A stretch of DNA of 37,885 nt. Source: Okeania sp. SIO1I7. GTDB taxonomy: Bacteria > Cyanobacteriota > Cyanobacteriia > Cyanobacteriales > Microcoleaceae. The translations under genes and the position numbers were made by a program. A model generated the notes under the pieces. It saw only the letters and a list, made by a program, of their open reading frames with translations, was not told the origin of the DNA and searched no databases. The first letter of the stretch is position 1. The number at the start of each line of letters is the position of its first letter. The stretch spans positions 1-37,885 of the forward strand of contig JAAHGF010000047.1 of the NCBI GenBank assembly GCA_010672585.1. The letters are read 5' to 3'. This document shows, piece after piece, positions 25,722-34,630 of this stretch.

Positions 25722-26702
25722 TTAGTATGAACCTCTTATATGTTTCACCACTCGCTGTTGATAAAATGTGCTAAATTTTTGGTGCATATCAGAGCTTAAA
25801 TTAGATAAGTCGGATGCTAGTGCGTTAGTAGAAACTTGGCTAGGTTGGCTAGCGCCTGGAATAACAGTTGAAACTACATCATAATCAAGAATCCACCGTA
25901 AAGCCATCTGTGACATAGTCATTTCTTTTGGAACATATTGAAGAAGTTCATCTGCTAGTTCTACACCTATTTCAAAGGGAAGGCCAGCAAAAGTTTCCCC
26001 AACATTGAAGTATTGCCCATCTCGATTGAAATATCTATGATCGTTCGGGGGAAATGACTGATTTTTCCTCATCTTACCAGTAAGAAGTCCACTGGCTAAG
26101 GGGAGACGTACAATAATCGCTACATTTTTTTTCTTAACTTTAGGAAACAGTTCATTAATTGGTTTCTGCCGAAAGATATTGAAAATAATTTGCAATGAAG
26201 ATAAGTTTTCTTGTTCCAAACAAACCAATGCTTCTTCAACAGACTCTACACTTGCCCCAAATCGCTTAATTTTTCCCTCATTTCTTAATTTATTTAACCA
26301 CTCAAAGATATCCCCTTCGCGCAAAACCGTGCCAGGAATACAGTGAAGTTGTATCAAATCTAAGCACTCTACGCCTAAACGTTTTAAAGATGCCTCTATC
26401 GCCATACGGACAGTTGTTTCATTATAGTTATCAGGCCACATTTCACCTCTACCCAATTTAGTTGCAACGAAAATTTCTTCCGAACAACCTTTCAAGAAGT
26501 TCCCGATTAAAAGTTCACTCTGTCCGTTGCCATAAACATCAGCAGTATCCAAAAAATTTATGCCGTTGTCAATCGCTGTTGAAAGTATTTCGTAAGCCCT
26601 CTGATCGTCAATGTTACCCCAACAGTCTCCACCGAGTTGCCAACAACCAAGTCCTACATCTGAAACCTTTACCCCTGAATCTCCAAACAGTCTTTTTTTC
26701 AT
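25722..26702 (-). CDS. Aldo/keto reductase
   Basis: A 326-residue NADP-dependent (beta/alpha)8-barrel oxidoreductase. The catalytic tetrad is visible: Asp52 and Tyr57 in NFLDTADVYGNGQSE, Lys82 in FVATKLGRG and His120 in LDLIQLHC. The C-terminal IPGASQPSQVSTNALAS forms the cofactor-binding end. It is closest to general bacterial AKRs of the YajO/Tas-like broad group; the substrate is not predictable. Two ATGs lie close together on the minus strand, but only the one at 26702 (MKKRLFGDSGVKVSDVG) is in frame. It stands alone, between repeats on both sides. Confidence 0.9.
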   Translation of the reverse strand: MKKRLFGDSGVKVSDVGLGCWQLGGDCWGNIDDQRAYEILSTAIDNGINFLDTADVYGNGQSELLIGNFLKGCSEEIFVATKLGRGEMWPDNYNETTVRMAIEASLKRLGVECLDLIQLHCIPGTVLREGDIFEWLNKLRNEGKIKRFGASVESVEEALVCLEQENLSSLQIIFNIFRQKPINELFPKVKKKNVAIIVRLPLASGLLTGKMRKNQSFPPNDHRYFNRDGQYFNVGETFAGLPFEIGVELADELLQYVPKEMTMSQMALRWILDYDVVSTVIPGASQPSQVSTNALASDLSNLSSDMHQKFSTFYQQRVVKHIRGSY

Positions 26703-26928
26703 TTTTCATTTCCATAAATTTCTACTACAATACAATCAGAAGCTATCTATAAAGTCAATTTCAATCTCAGAGCTATTCATATAGAACCCCTGATCGTATC
26801 TTCATAAATATGCGCGTTTTTTTAGCTAGAAGTCAGGAGACAGGAGACAGCTATACTGGAGATTAGAAAAAGCTAATTGGACTATAGACAAGAGGTAAAG
26901 TTGAGCGATTCCCTTTGCTGAGTGGTAA

Positions 26929-27061
26929 TATCATGTCCGGATAAGAGCGTGATCAAAAACTTTCTCCTTCAACTCCAGTTCTTCTTCTTCCTTCCCTCTT
27001 TCCTCCTGACTCCTGAGGACTCGGTCGTTATTTATTTATAACTGTTCAACCGGACATGATA
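26929..27061 (-). mobile_element. 133-bp MITE, TATCATGTCCGG family, copy 2
   Basis: Perfect 12-bp inverted ends are flanked by TAA (26926-26928, 27062-27064). Read on the minus strand it matches copy 1 at 21132-21307 almost base for base, without the 43-bp hairpin cassette. In the same orientation both copies have a TTA duplication. It lies just downstream of shc, ending 13 bp from its stop codon. Confidence 0.92.
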
Positions 27062-27073
27062 TAAGATGATCGC

Positions 27074-28972
27074 TCAACCACTTAACAAATTCTCATATCT
27101 CCCCAAAGCCATCAAAGGAAAATACTGTGAATAAAAATGATATTTAATATAAAAATGACAGGGAAACCCAGTACCAGTAAATTCCGACTCTAACCAACTC
27201 CCATCATCCTTCTGAGTCGAAACCAAAAAATCCACCCCTTTATCAATAGCCTCCCTCGCAAAATTACCAGTCACCTCCCCCGCAGCCAATAAACCAATCA
27301 ACGCCCAAGCAGTTTGAGAAGCCGTACTTTTCCCCCTCCCCTTCAACGACGGGTCATTATAACTCCGACAACTCTCACCCCATCCCCCATCCGAATTTTG
27401 ACAACCAACCAACCAAGTCGCCCCCCTCTCAATAAAACCTCCGTGACTTTCCCGTGCCACAACAGCCAAAGCCGAAATAACTCCACTCGTACCATATATA
27501 TAGTTAACTCCCCACCGACCAAACCAACAACCTTCCCCTTCCTGCTCCCTTTCCAAATAAGCGATCGCCCGTTTGACCCGCCTACTATCCATAGATAACC
27601 CACAAAAACCGACCATCTCCAACACCCGCGCCGTCACATCTGCCGTATTCGGGTCAATCATGGCCTTTAAATCTCCATAGGGGATACCATTTAACCAGTC
27701 TTGGTCATTATCCACATCAAAAGCTGCCCAACCCCCAGGTTCGCATTGCATCGAAGCTACCCACTCCATAGCACGAGCGATCGCCACTCGTTTCAGCTCC
27801 TGGTCAGGCAACTCCACAGCATCCAAAGCCATAACTACCACTGCCGTATCATCTATATCTGGATAAAAACGATTGATAAATTCAAACGCCCAACCCCCCG
27901 GTTTACCCAATTTATTCTTAACTGCCCAGTCACCATAATCCAAAATTTGCTGTTCCAATAACCATTCCCCAGCTTTAACCACTGCCGGATGACTAGGAGG
28001 AATACCAGAATCAACCAACGAACGTATTACCCAAGCGGTATCCCAAACAGGAGAAACACAAGGTTGTACCCAATAACCATCCTCACTTTCTATACCAAAC
28101 CTATCTATAGCCTCAAACCCCCGCACCACAATGGGGTCTGCTACATCATATTCCAAACACCGCAATGCCAACATAGAATTTAGCATTGCCGGAATAATAC
28201 CTCCCCAGTCACCCGTAACTTCTTGCCTTTCCAGAATCCATTTTTCTGCTGCTTTTAAACCCTCTTCTCGTAAAGGCATTAAATTCAAATTTTCTAGAAA
28301 TTTAAAAGCTGTATCTAACCCCAAAAATAAATCCGTCAGATTGTATTGTCTTGGTAATTCAAAACTAGCATTGTTAATGCCTTCAGCATAAAGTTCATCT
28401 AGATTAATTGTAGGGTTGAGGGAAAAAATCGGCTTTTTATCAAACACAATTAAAAGTGGAACTGTGCTACTTCTTGCCCAACTAGACATTTCATAAATTG
28501 TAAATGGAAAGTCTTCAGGAAATAACATTATTCCAGGTGGAATAGAAGGGATACCCTGCCAGTTATAACATCCAATTAAAGCCAGATGTAATTTAGTAAA
28601 AATTCTACTGCAACTAATACCACCTAATTTGATGATAAATTCTCGTGCTTTTAACATTATGGGGTCTGTTTTTGAAATACCTAATAATCTCAAAGCCATA
28701 TAAGCTTCAATAGAAGTGCTTAAATCTCCTCCATCCCCATAAAATAGTTCCCAACCACCATGTTCTCGTTGTTGAGAAATTAGGTAAAGTTTTGCTTGAT
28801 AAAGTGGTCTTTTATTATCAGTTTGCCAAATTTTATGTAGTAAAACTATTTCTGCTGTTATTGTCACATTTGATTCTAATTTCCCCCACCAGTACCCCTC
28901 TGGTTTTTGTAGATTCAATAGATATTCTTGACTAGCTAAAATTGATTGTTTGACTTTGTTTTTTTCTATCAT
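27074..28972 (-). CDS. shc: Squalene-hopene cyclase
   Basis: A 632-residue class II triterpene cyclase that converts squalene to hopene/hopanol at the membrane in hopanoid biosynthesis. The protonating motif D372-I-D-D375 (YPDIDDTAVV) is intact, and at least six QW-type repeats are visible (QKPEGYWW, QREHGGWE, QCEPGGWAAF, EQEGEGCWFGRWG, QNSDGGWGES, QKDDGSWLES). Length and motif positions agree with characterised bacterial enzymes. I chose the ATG at 28972 (MIEKNKVKQS); the frame extends three codons further to a TTG. No hopanoid neighbours are present, as is usual in cyanobacteria. The 3' end abuts a MITE. Confidence 0.96.
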   Translation of the reverse strand: MIEKNKVKQSILASQEYLLNLQKPEGYWWGKLESNVTITAEIVLLHKIWQTDNKRPLYQAKLYLISQQREHGGWELFYGDGGDLSTSIEAYMALRLLGISKTDPIMLKAREFIIKLGGISCSRIFTKLHLALIGCYNWQGIPSIPPGIMLFPEDFPFTIYEMSSWARSSTVPLLIVFDKKPIFSLNPTINLDELYAEGINNASFELPRQYNLTDLFLGLDTAFKFLENLNLMPLREEGLKAAEKWILERQEVTGDWGGIIPAMLNSMLALRCLEYDVADPIVVRGFEAIDRFGIESEDGYWVQPCVSPVWDTAWVIRSLVDSGIPPSHPAVVKAGEWLLEQQILDYGDWAVKNKLGKPGGWAFEFINRFYPDIDDTAVVVMALDAVELPDQELKRVAIARAMEWVASMQCEPGGWAAFDVDNDQDWLNGIPYGDLKAMIDPNTADVTARVLEMVGFCGLSMDSRRVKRAIAYLEREQEGEGCWFGRWGVNYIYGTSGVISALAVVARESHGGFIERGATWLVGCQNSDGGWGESCRSYNDPSLKGRGKSTASQTAWALIGLLAAGEVTGNFAREAIDKGVDFLVSTQKDDGSWLESEFTGTGFPCHFYIKYHFYSQYFPLMALGRYENLLSG

Positions 28973-29204
28973 TGTTCCCAAAAATCAAAAATATTTATTA
29001 CTATCTTTAAAGGTCATAATTCACTAATATAAATTATGCCTATTTATTCTCAATTATACTTAAAGATTTTGATAGAGTTTAAATTAAAATTTAAGAATTT
29101 TGAGAAATTAGGGAACCTTACCTAAAATTTCTTGTCAGAAGATAACTAGATTCTGTATAGATAGATCGGCCTCACAGTGTTGCTGTTGCTCTCTGAGAGG
29201 CTTT

Positions 29205-29251
29205 CCTTTAATAATTAATAATTAATAATTAATAATTAATAATTAATAATT
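29205..29251. repeat. (AATTAAT)n heptamer repeat
   Basis: About six AATTAAT units, which run directly into the AATTAGGGTTTGCTGA element end at 29252. A second such array is at 37365-37395. Confidence 0.85.
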
Positions 29252-29490
<239 letters not shown>

Positions 29491-29494
29491 TAAT

Positions 29495-29532
29495 AACTTA
29501 TAGCTGATAGCTGATAGCTGATAGCTGATAGC
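29495..29532. repeat. (TAGCTGA)n heptamer repeat before the EEP gene
   Basis: Five TAGCTGA units end 17 bp before the ATG at 29550, where a promoter or ribosome-binding site would be expected. Confidence 0.85.
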
Positions 29533-29549
29533 TAAATGCTTACAAAACC

Positions 29550-30338
29550 ATGGGAATCAAAATTATTACTTTTAATATTCGATATGATAAACCCGACCCT
29601 GGAAATTATCGATGGGAGGTCAGAAAAAATGCTGTAGCTAGTCTAATTTATGAATATACTCCAGATATAATTGGCACTCAAGAAGTTAAAGTAAATCAGT
29701 TATTAGATTTACAGCAATTATTGCCTAATTATTACAGTCTTGGAGGTGATAGAAGAGGTACGGGTAATGACGAACACTGTGCAATATTTTATCAGAAAGA
29801 TAGATTAAATTGTCTCGACCATGGAGATTTTTGGCTGAGTGAGACACAAGATGTACCAGGTAGTATTACTTCTAGTTGGGGAAATCATTTACCCAGAATA
29901 GCTAGTTGGGCAAGATTTAATATTTTTGAAGATAATCGGCAAATAGTTATTATTAATACGCACTTGGATTATGACAGTAAAAAAGCTAGAGAATTGGGTG
30001 CTAAATTAATCTTTGATTCTCTACAAACAGAAAAATTAAATCCTGACAAAGAATCATTTATTTTTGTCACAGCAGATTTTAACGACCAACCAGGATCGAA
30101 CGCACGAAATACTTTTTTAAATCCTTTGAAAAATGGATTGTGTTTATTAGATGTTTTATCTGATTTAAAGTTAAGTAAGCAGATGACTTATAACGATTTT
30201 ACAGACAAAGCTTTTCTAGCTATTGATACTATTTATTATGACAGTAGATTAAATTTGCACAGTGTGAAAGTAGAGAATAAAAAATATGATGGAATACTTC
30301 CTTCAGACCATTTTCCAGTAGTAGCAGAATTTGATTAA
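29550..30338 (+). CDS. Endonuclease/exonuclease/phosphatase family hydrolase
   Basis: A 262-residue Mg-dependent phosphoesterase of the EEP fold. Key residues are visible: Asn9 (ITFNIRYD), Glu45 (IIGTQEVK), His138 in INTHLD, Asp176 and Asn178 in VTADFND, and Asp253-His254 in LPSDHFPVVAEF. Family members cleave nucleic acids, phosphoinositides or sphingomyelin. The RGTGNDEHCAIFY and DFWLSETQ features are typical of the small secreted or cytoplasmic nuclease-like group, but the substrate is unknown. No signal peptide is seen. It is a single gene with no visible Shine-Dalgarno. Confidence 0.88.
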   Translation: MGIKIITFNIRYDKPDPGNYRWEVRKNAVASLIYEYTPDIIGTQEVKVNQLLDLQQLLPNYYSLGGDRRGTGNDEHCAIFYQKDRLNCLDHGDFWLSETQDVPGSITSSWGNHLPRIASWARFNIFEDNRQIVIINTHLDYDSKKARELGAKLIFDSLQTEKLNPDKESFIFVTADFNDQPGSNARNTFLNPLKNGLCLLDVLSDLKLSKQMTYNDFTDKAFLAIDTIYYDSRLNLHSVKVENKKYDGILPSDHFPVVAEFD

Positions 30339-30404
30339 TCTAGATGTCAAATAAATATTAATTTGTTTTCTTAAAACTCAAATAGTAGTTTTCCGGAAGA
30401 TAAA

Positions 30405-30615
30405 ACGTAGGCATTTCCTGCGGAATGCTGCGCAAACAGCTATTAGCTGTCAGCCCTCAGCTCTCATTAGGGGTTTTAAATGAATATAGATTGTTTTAGC
30501 CGACTTTGGTAGTAAGTATAAATTCTGCCTCAATTACTAAAGCTTTTATCTAAAACTAAAAGCAATAGCTGAACGCTGTTTGCATAGCATCCCCCAGGGA
30601 AGCGCTGACGGCTGA
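30405..30615. repeat. Two REP-like palindromes (GCATTTCC/GGAATGC type)
   Basis: GCATTTCCTGCGGAATGC (30411-30428) with the flank CGCAAACAGCT is the reverse complement of the copy at 4048-4080 with few changes. A second, diverged copy in the opposite orientation is at 30573-30615 (GCATCCCCCAGGGAAGC). The stretch from 30339 to 31133 otherwise holds no gene. Confidence 0.6.
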
Positions 30616-31133
30616 ATGCTTACGATAAAACATATATTCATAATGATAAAGATAGTTTTTTGATTATGTGTTTTACTTCAATATATGAACCTATCCCATT
30701 AATAATATTTTTGCTAAAAACCCTAAATACTTTGAGAGTTAAAAACGAAAAATCAAGCTTTTAACACACATTTAACCTAAACAAATAAGTCTATTAAAAA
30801 TAGTGAGATAGGTTCATTAGACCGAATCTCATTAATTAGACGTAATAAAAAAGCTATTCTGAATTCTCTCCATTGCCTCCTTCCCCTACTCCCTACTCTG
30901 GTCTCCCTTACAACTTTTTTGATTTGTGAGTATTTAAAGATACATAATATTAATTGCCAATTGATAATTGGTAATTAATTAGTCAATATTTAAAGCATAT
31001 TCTTTTCATAATAAAAAATTAACAATTTATTCGGCTATATCAATTTTCTTCCTTTTAGACAGAAGTAATTATTAATTATTTATGCTAGAACTATCAATTG
31101 TTGAACCTCTCCTACTTATTGAATACTAAAATG

Positions 31134-31337
31134 CTAATCAACAAGTTTTATCCAACCACGGCGGAGGTTATAAAATAACCTATTAATGATGGCATACTCA
31201 TCATCATTTAGATAACCAGCTAATAAGATGTTCTGAATCTGTTGGCGTTCATTGGAAGTAATAACACTGGAACACATTACTTGAGTAAATAATTCTTCAA
31301 GTGCTTTTTGTTTGGATGATATATTTAGTAATTTCAT
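31134..31337 (-). CDS. Small conserved cyanobacterial protein, unknown function
   Basis: A 67-residue protein. The C-terminal part (SNERQQIQNILLAGYLNDDEYAIINRLFYNLRRGWIKLVD) matches a pattern I know from many small cyanobacterial proteins, in which a T-x-x-D-R-x-x-L helix is followed by E-E-x-x-x-I-D-R-L-L-Y-x-x-R-R-G-x-I-x-x-V. The function is not known. Charged helices without membrane segments or a signal peptide suggest a cytosolic protein. It stands alone. Stated from memory of the family, not from a search. Confidence 0.65.
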   Translation of the reverse strand: MKLLNISSKQKALEELFTQVMCSSVITSNERQQIQNILLAGYLNDDEYAIINRLFYNLRRGWIKLVD

Positions 31338-31514
31338 ACAAATTAATTAACTAATGACTAACCAAAGCTTTCATTTTTATTATGAGATATTTTGCAATTA
31401 AATAAAGTGATTCAAGTAATGTTTAGTTCATAATTGTTGTCAACTCAATTTGTAGTTAATATCATCTCAAAATGTGAGTATATTTTTGTTTTTTTGTGAC
31501 TTGTGTCACTTATA

Positions 31515-31619
31515 TAGCAATTCCCAAAAAGCGTGAGGTACAAAACTCTAGACAACAGCTCCGGAAGGCAATAGTGAAGTAAAGGCAAGATTGTACCTCA
31601 CGCTTACTGAGAAACGCTA
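31515..31619. mobile_element. 105-bp MITE with GCGTGAGGTACA inverted ends, TA duplication
   Basis: The left end TAGCAATTCCCAAAAAGCG (31515-31533, then TGAGGTACA) and the right end TGTACCTCACGCTTACTGAG (then AAACGCTA) form long inverted repeats matching at most positions, flanked by TA (31513-31514, 31620-31621). It folds into one long hairpin. A second copy is at 17884-17977. Confidence 0.8.
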
Positions 31620-31689
31620 TATATAATCCAGCTAATTAGTTATCGTATGGTAGGTGGTGGTGCATAGTAATGGAAAAGGAAGCAACGGG

Positions 31690-31775
31690 AGTGTGGGAGA
31701 TGGGGAGATGGAAACCCACCCGCGGGTCCCTCCCAGGAGGGGAATGTGGGGAGATGGGGGGATGGGGAGTGTGGG
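31690..31775. repeat. GGGAGATGG repeat with GC-rich hairpin
   Basis: GGGAGATGG units flank a copy of the hairpin cassette (ACCCACCCGCGGGTCCCTCC then CAGGAGGGG, about 31708-31742). The same cassette occurs in MITE copy 1 and near 450-480. Confidence 0.7.
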
Positions 31776-31905
31776 AGAAATTAAAAAATATATATCTTCA
31801 CCATTACCATGCAGGACTACCGTATGGTAAACTATAAAATCATTTTGGGTTAGAGAGCAGGTAGTAGGAAAATGCTAAGGGCTCCGACATATTAAAAGCT
31901 TATAA

Positions 31906-32506
31906 TTCAGACAACGCATAGACTTCTATGTTGATTCTAATAACAACTCTGTACCTGCTCCTAAATACTTGAGAAAGTCAGAACGCAAACTTAAGTCAGC
32001 TCAACGAAAAGTATCTAGGAGAAAGAAAGGTTCAAAACGTAGACAAAAAGCCATTAAACAATTGGCTAAGAAACATAGGAAAGTAGCTGGTACTAGAAAA
32101 GATTTTCATTATAAAACTGCTAATGAATTGTTATCTAAATACAATATTATTGCAGTAGAAAAATTGAAGATTAAAGGTATGGCAAAGTCTAGATTTGCTA
32201 AGTCTGTACATGATGCTGGTTGGGGTAATTTCAGAATAATATTAACTAACAAAGCCACAAAAGCTGGTCAGTCAGTAGTTGAAGTTAAAGCTCATTGCAC
32301 AAGTATAGAATGTTCTAGATGTGGTCACAAAGTCAAGAAAACTTTGGCTGCTAAGACAGCATAATTGTCCTCAATTTAATCTATCAATTAGACGTGATTT
32401 GAATGCTGCAATTAATATCAAGAAAGCAGCTCAAGTAATGCTAAAAGATTTGCTGCCAAAACGAAAGTTTGAAGGAACAAAGGGTGTTCAATTGAGCCGA
32501 TTCTAA
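31906..32506 (+). pseudogene. TnpB (IS200/IS605-type RNA-guided nuclease) C-terminal remnant
   Basis: The frame reads PAPKYLRKSERKLKSAQRKVSRRKKGSKRR (arginine/lysine-rich helix), AVEKLKIKGM with the second RuvC acid (Glu), and SIECSRCGHKVKKT (first CxxC of the zinc ribbon). A frameshift near 32340-32360 then shifts to HNCPQFNLSIRRDLNAAINIKKAA with the third RuvC acid (Asp). The first RuvC Asp motif (GIDxG) is lost at the 5' break, and the second zinc CxxC reads CPQF, missing a cysteine. The 5' half of the gene is gone. Sequence divergence is still low enough to recognise all motifs. Confidence 0.85.
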
Positions 32507-32620
32507 AATCAATTGCAGCGGTGGGACATCCCGTGCTAGCTCAACTAATGTCTACATAGTAGAGTCCTTAAGAAGCCCAGACTGATTCTTGTAATCAGTC
32601 TGGGAGATGTCGCCTTTCTT
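32507..32620 (+). ncRNA. Right-end/omega-RNA-like structure of the TnpB element
   Basis: After the tnpB stop, a perfect 12-bp stem CCCAGACTGATT (32576-32587) / AATCAGTCTGGG (32593-32604) with a CTTGT loop is followed by AGATGTCGCC. In IS200/IS605 elements the RNA guide scaffold spans the 3' end of tnpB and the element's right end, with AGAAGCCC...hairpin...GGG near the boundary. This layout matches that; the RNA itself is inferred, not shown. Confidence 0.55.
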
Positions 32621-32688
32621 AGAGGCTACTTAATTTTTTTGTCCAATTCTTGACCAATTGATTGGAATTAACTCAATATAAGTATTTA

Positions 32689-32868
32689 TACCAATTTTAA
32701 AAAAGAATGTTACGAATAGTAAGAGGAATAAAAAGACTTTAACAGGATATGTTCTTTGACAAAAAGGATGATTTCCGGCCTAAAAAATGGTATTAAAACA
32801 ATTCATTCTGACTCCTGACTCCTAAGAAATATCCTAGCTATTTGTAGCAAACATTTATTGATTTGATA
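32689..32868. mobile_element. 180-bp MITE, TACCAATTT family, TTA duplication
   Basis: The left end TACCAATTTTAAAAAAG and the right end TTTATTGATTTGATA are flanked by TTA (32686-32688, 32869-32871). Blocks AAAGAATGTTACGAATA, CCTAAAAAATG and ATTTGTAGCAAA are shared in the same order with the element at 37150-37642. Non-coding. Confidence 0.7.
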
Positions 32869-32871
32869 TTA

Positions 32872-33169
32872 TACCATATAAATCATCTTCATTGACCTTT
32901 CTCAAGAGTCAAATTCTCCGGAAAGTATTTAGCATAAATACTCAATTATGACCACTATTATTTTCTCCTGATTCCTGATGTTTCATGCTACATTTTGAAG
33001 TTCAGAATGTATGATGAAAAGTTTTTTTGTCAATAATTATCCGGATGTGATATAATAAATAGTTTAAAAATAAGTAACAAATTTTACAAAAATTAAATTT
33101 TATTCAGAGTAGTTGCAAAATTTTTGCAACAGAGATATACTTTGAATTAGTAACGAACTACTTATCTAG
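32872..33169. other. Gene-free stretch with a TATCATGTCCGG-like MITE end
   Basis: TTATCCGGATGTGATATAATA (about 33037-33056) resembles the right end of the MITE family at 21132 and 26929, with two central differences and no partner end. Nothing coding is seen. Confidence 0.4.
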
Positions 33170-33210
33170 CAAAAAAAATTTGACAGAGAGAATGGGTGTA
33201 CCTCTCTGCC
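33170..33210 (-). terminator. Terminator downstream of dps
   Basis: On the minus strand, CAGAGAG / CTCTCTG (33208-33202 and 33190-33184) with an 11-nt loop is followed by TCAAATTTTTTTTGC. It is 225 bp past the dps stop codon, giving a long 3' untranslated region or an independent small transcript. Confidence 0.6.
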
Positions 33211-33436
33211 AGTTACGTTATCTTATTCTATATCTGAGTGAAAGTTTTGTAGGCAATTAAAGTTTAAGAAGTTGAATTTCTGAAGCTTTGCTTGCAAGTA
33301 CCTACTAAAATAGAGTTTTTTGCTAGTGTATGAAAATTCTATGACAACAAAAGTTTAGGCGTTGCATCTACCAGCTTCTTTTGTATAGTTCATTTTCCAG
33401 GAAATTCTTAAATTGCTACTTAATAATTATGTGAAC

Positions 33437-33970
33437 CTAGTTCAAGACCACTAATGTGTCTGGAGCAAGGAAGTGGTCTAAGTGATATGCACGCTCTTCA
33501 GTTTTGAGTAAAATTTGCTCATAGAGGTAGCGAGTAGCGCGATCGCCTAAGCTTTCAGCTTGTGAAGCAAGACGACGCAGAAGTTTAATAACTTCTTGTT
33601 CCGCTCCTAGATCGTGTTCGACCATAGCTCTAGAGTTAAAACTTCCATCTTCTTCAGGAGTAAAACAGCACATTTCAGCCAACTTAGCAAAACTAGCAAC
33701 TGGAACACCACCTAGACCATTTAAACGTTCAGCCAAGTCATGGACATGACCTCTTACATCATCATAACTTTCTTGAAAAAACTCATGCAGTTGATAAAAT
33801 TCTGCTCCTTCTACAACAAAATGATGTTTCTCATATTGGAGGAATAAAGCTTGGAAAGTGGCCAAAGCTATATTCATACCCTCACATATAGGTTCAGTAA
33901 CACTTTTTTCTAATCCAATTGGGTTATCGGCAATCTGACCAAATACTTGTACTGGAGTTGCTGTAGCCAT
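33437..33970 (-). CDS. dps: Dps-family ferritin-like protein, His-type ferroxidase site
   Basis: A 177-residue DNA-binding/iron-storage protein of starved cells. It forms dodecamers and detoxifies iron and peroxide. The Dps signature is clear: [22 protein letters not shown] with His50 and His62, and [11 protein letters not shown] with Glu81. The position four before that Glu, Asp in E. coli Dps (Asp78), is His77 here (VHDLAER), and the usual Trp after the first His is Phe. A His at this site is known from some cyanobacterial Dps proteins. The C-terminal tail [20 protein letters not shown] is of the cyanobacterial long type. The upstream GAATACATAAG region has an AAAGGAGAA ribosome-binding site about 7 bases before the ATG. 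Confidence 0.94.
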   Translation of the reverse strand: MATATPVQVFGQIADNPIGLEKSVTEPICEGMNIALATFQALFLQYEKHHFVVEGAEFYQLHEFFQESYDDVRGHVHDLAERLNGLGGVPVASFAKLAEMCCFTPEEDGSFNSRAMVEHDLGAEQEVIKLLRRLASQAESLGDRATRYLYEQILLKTEERAYHLDHFLAPDTLVVLN

Positions 33971-34249
33971 CTTATGTATTCTCCTTTCAATTAACTTAAT
34001 TTATTGCTAGTTATCTAGCTTGGTTTATTGCTAACAGTTTTAAGTCTACCACAGTTAAAAGGAGAGTCAACCTGAGCCAATATAGCAGATAGAAGATATT
34101 CTAAGTTAGCAAATTTTTTTGATAAAACTATTGAGAAAGTTTAGCAGCTATTGTATAGTCAAAAATATAGTTACTCTGGTAGAAACACATCAGAACTGCT
34201 AGAGGTCTTAAAGGTAAATTTAGTGCTAATATATTGCAATTGAAAAAAA

Positions 34250-34495
34250 ATGAGTACATTCAACCAGAGGCCAGACACCAAGGAAATTTTACAAATAAGC
34301 TCGGTAGACCGATGGGAAGTCTATAAACGCTTACAAGAATTGGATATTCATTGTTGGTGTGAAGCAGAAAAGCCATTGCGGGTACAGCTCAAAAACACAA
34401 ATGAAGCTACCCAATTAGAAAGTGTTTTAAAACAATTCACAGCAAATCGTTATGAATTGGTGCAATTGTTACAACGCTGTTGGCAAGTTAGCTAA
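34250..34495 (+). CDS. Conserved cyanobacterial 81-residue protein, unknown function
   Basis: The sequence runs MSTFNQRPDTKEILQISS, VDRWEVYKRLQELDIHCWCEAEKPLRVQ and ESVLKQF...LVQLLQRCWQVS. The pattern R-x-x-x-x-L-Q-I-S-S-V-x-R-W-x-V-Y-x-R-L-Q-E-L-D-I-x-C-W-C followed by a C-terminal L-x-R-C-W-Q is one I know from cyanobacterial conserved hypotheticals; the role is unknown. It is small, soluble, with several cysteines and tryptophans. It is divergent from dps and followed 135 bp later by the ferredoxin-like gene on the same strand, possibly as one unit. Confidence 0.75.
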   Translation: MSTFNQRPDTKEILQISSVDRWEVYKRLQELDIHCWCEAEKPLRVQLKNTNEATQLESVLKQFTANRYELVQLLQRCWQVS

Positions 34496-34630
34496 TATGC
34501 TGAATTAATACCATAAGTTAGAGAGGGGCAAAAGTAATGTATTTATCTGTAGAGATACAAAACTTTTAGTAAGTATTTAAACCTTCCCCTAGCCACATAG
34601 ATGACCATGACCAAGCAAAAATAACTAACA

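Noticed and set aside
24128-28972. Natural-product or hopanoid gene cluster (oxygenase, aldo/keto reductase, squalene-hopene cyclase)
   Set aside because: The genes are on different strands, separated by MITEs and long gaps, with no shared regulation visible; the grouping is probably accidental.
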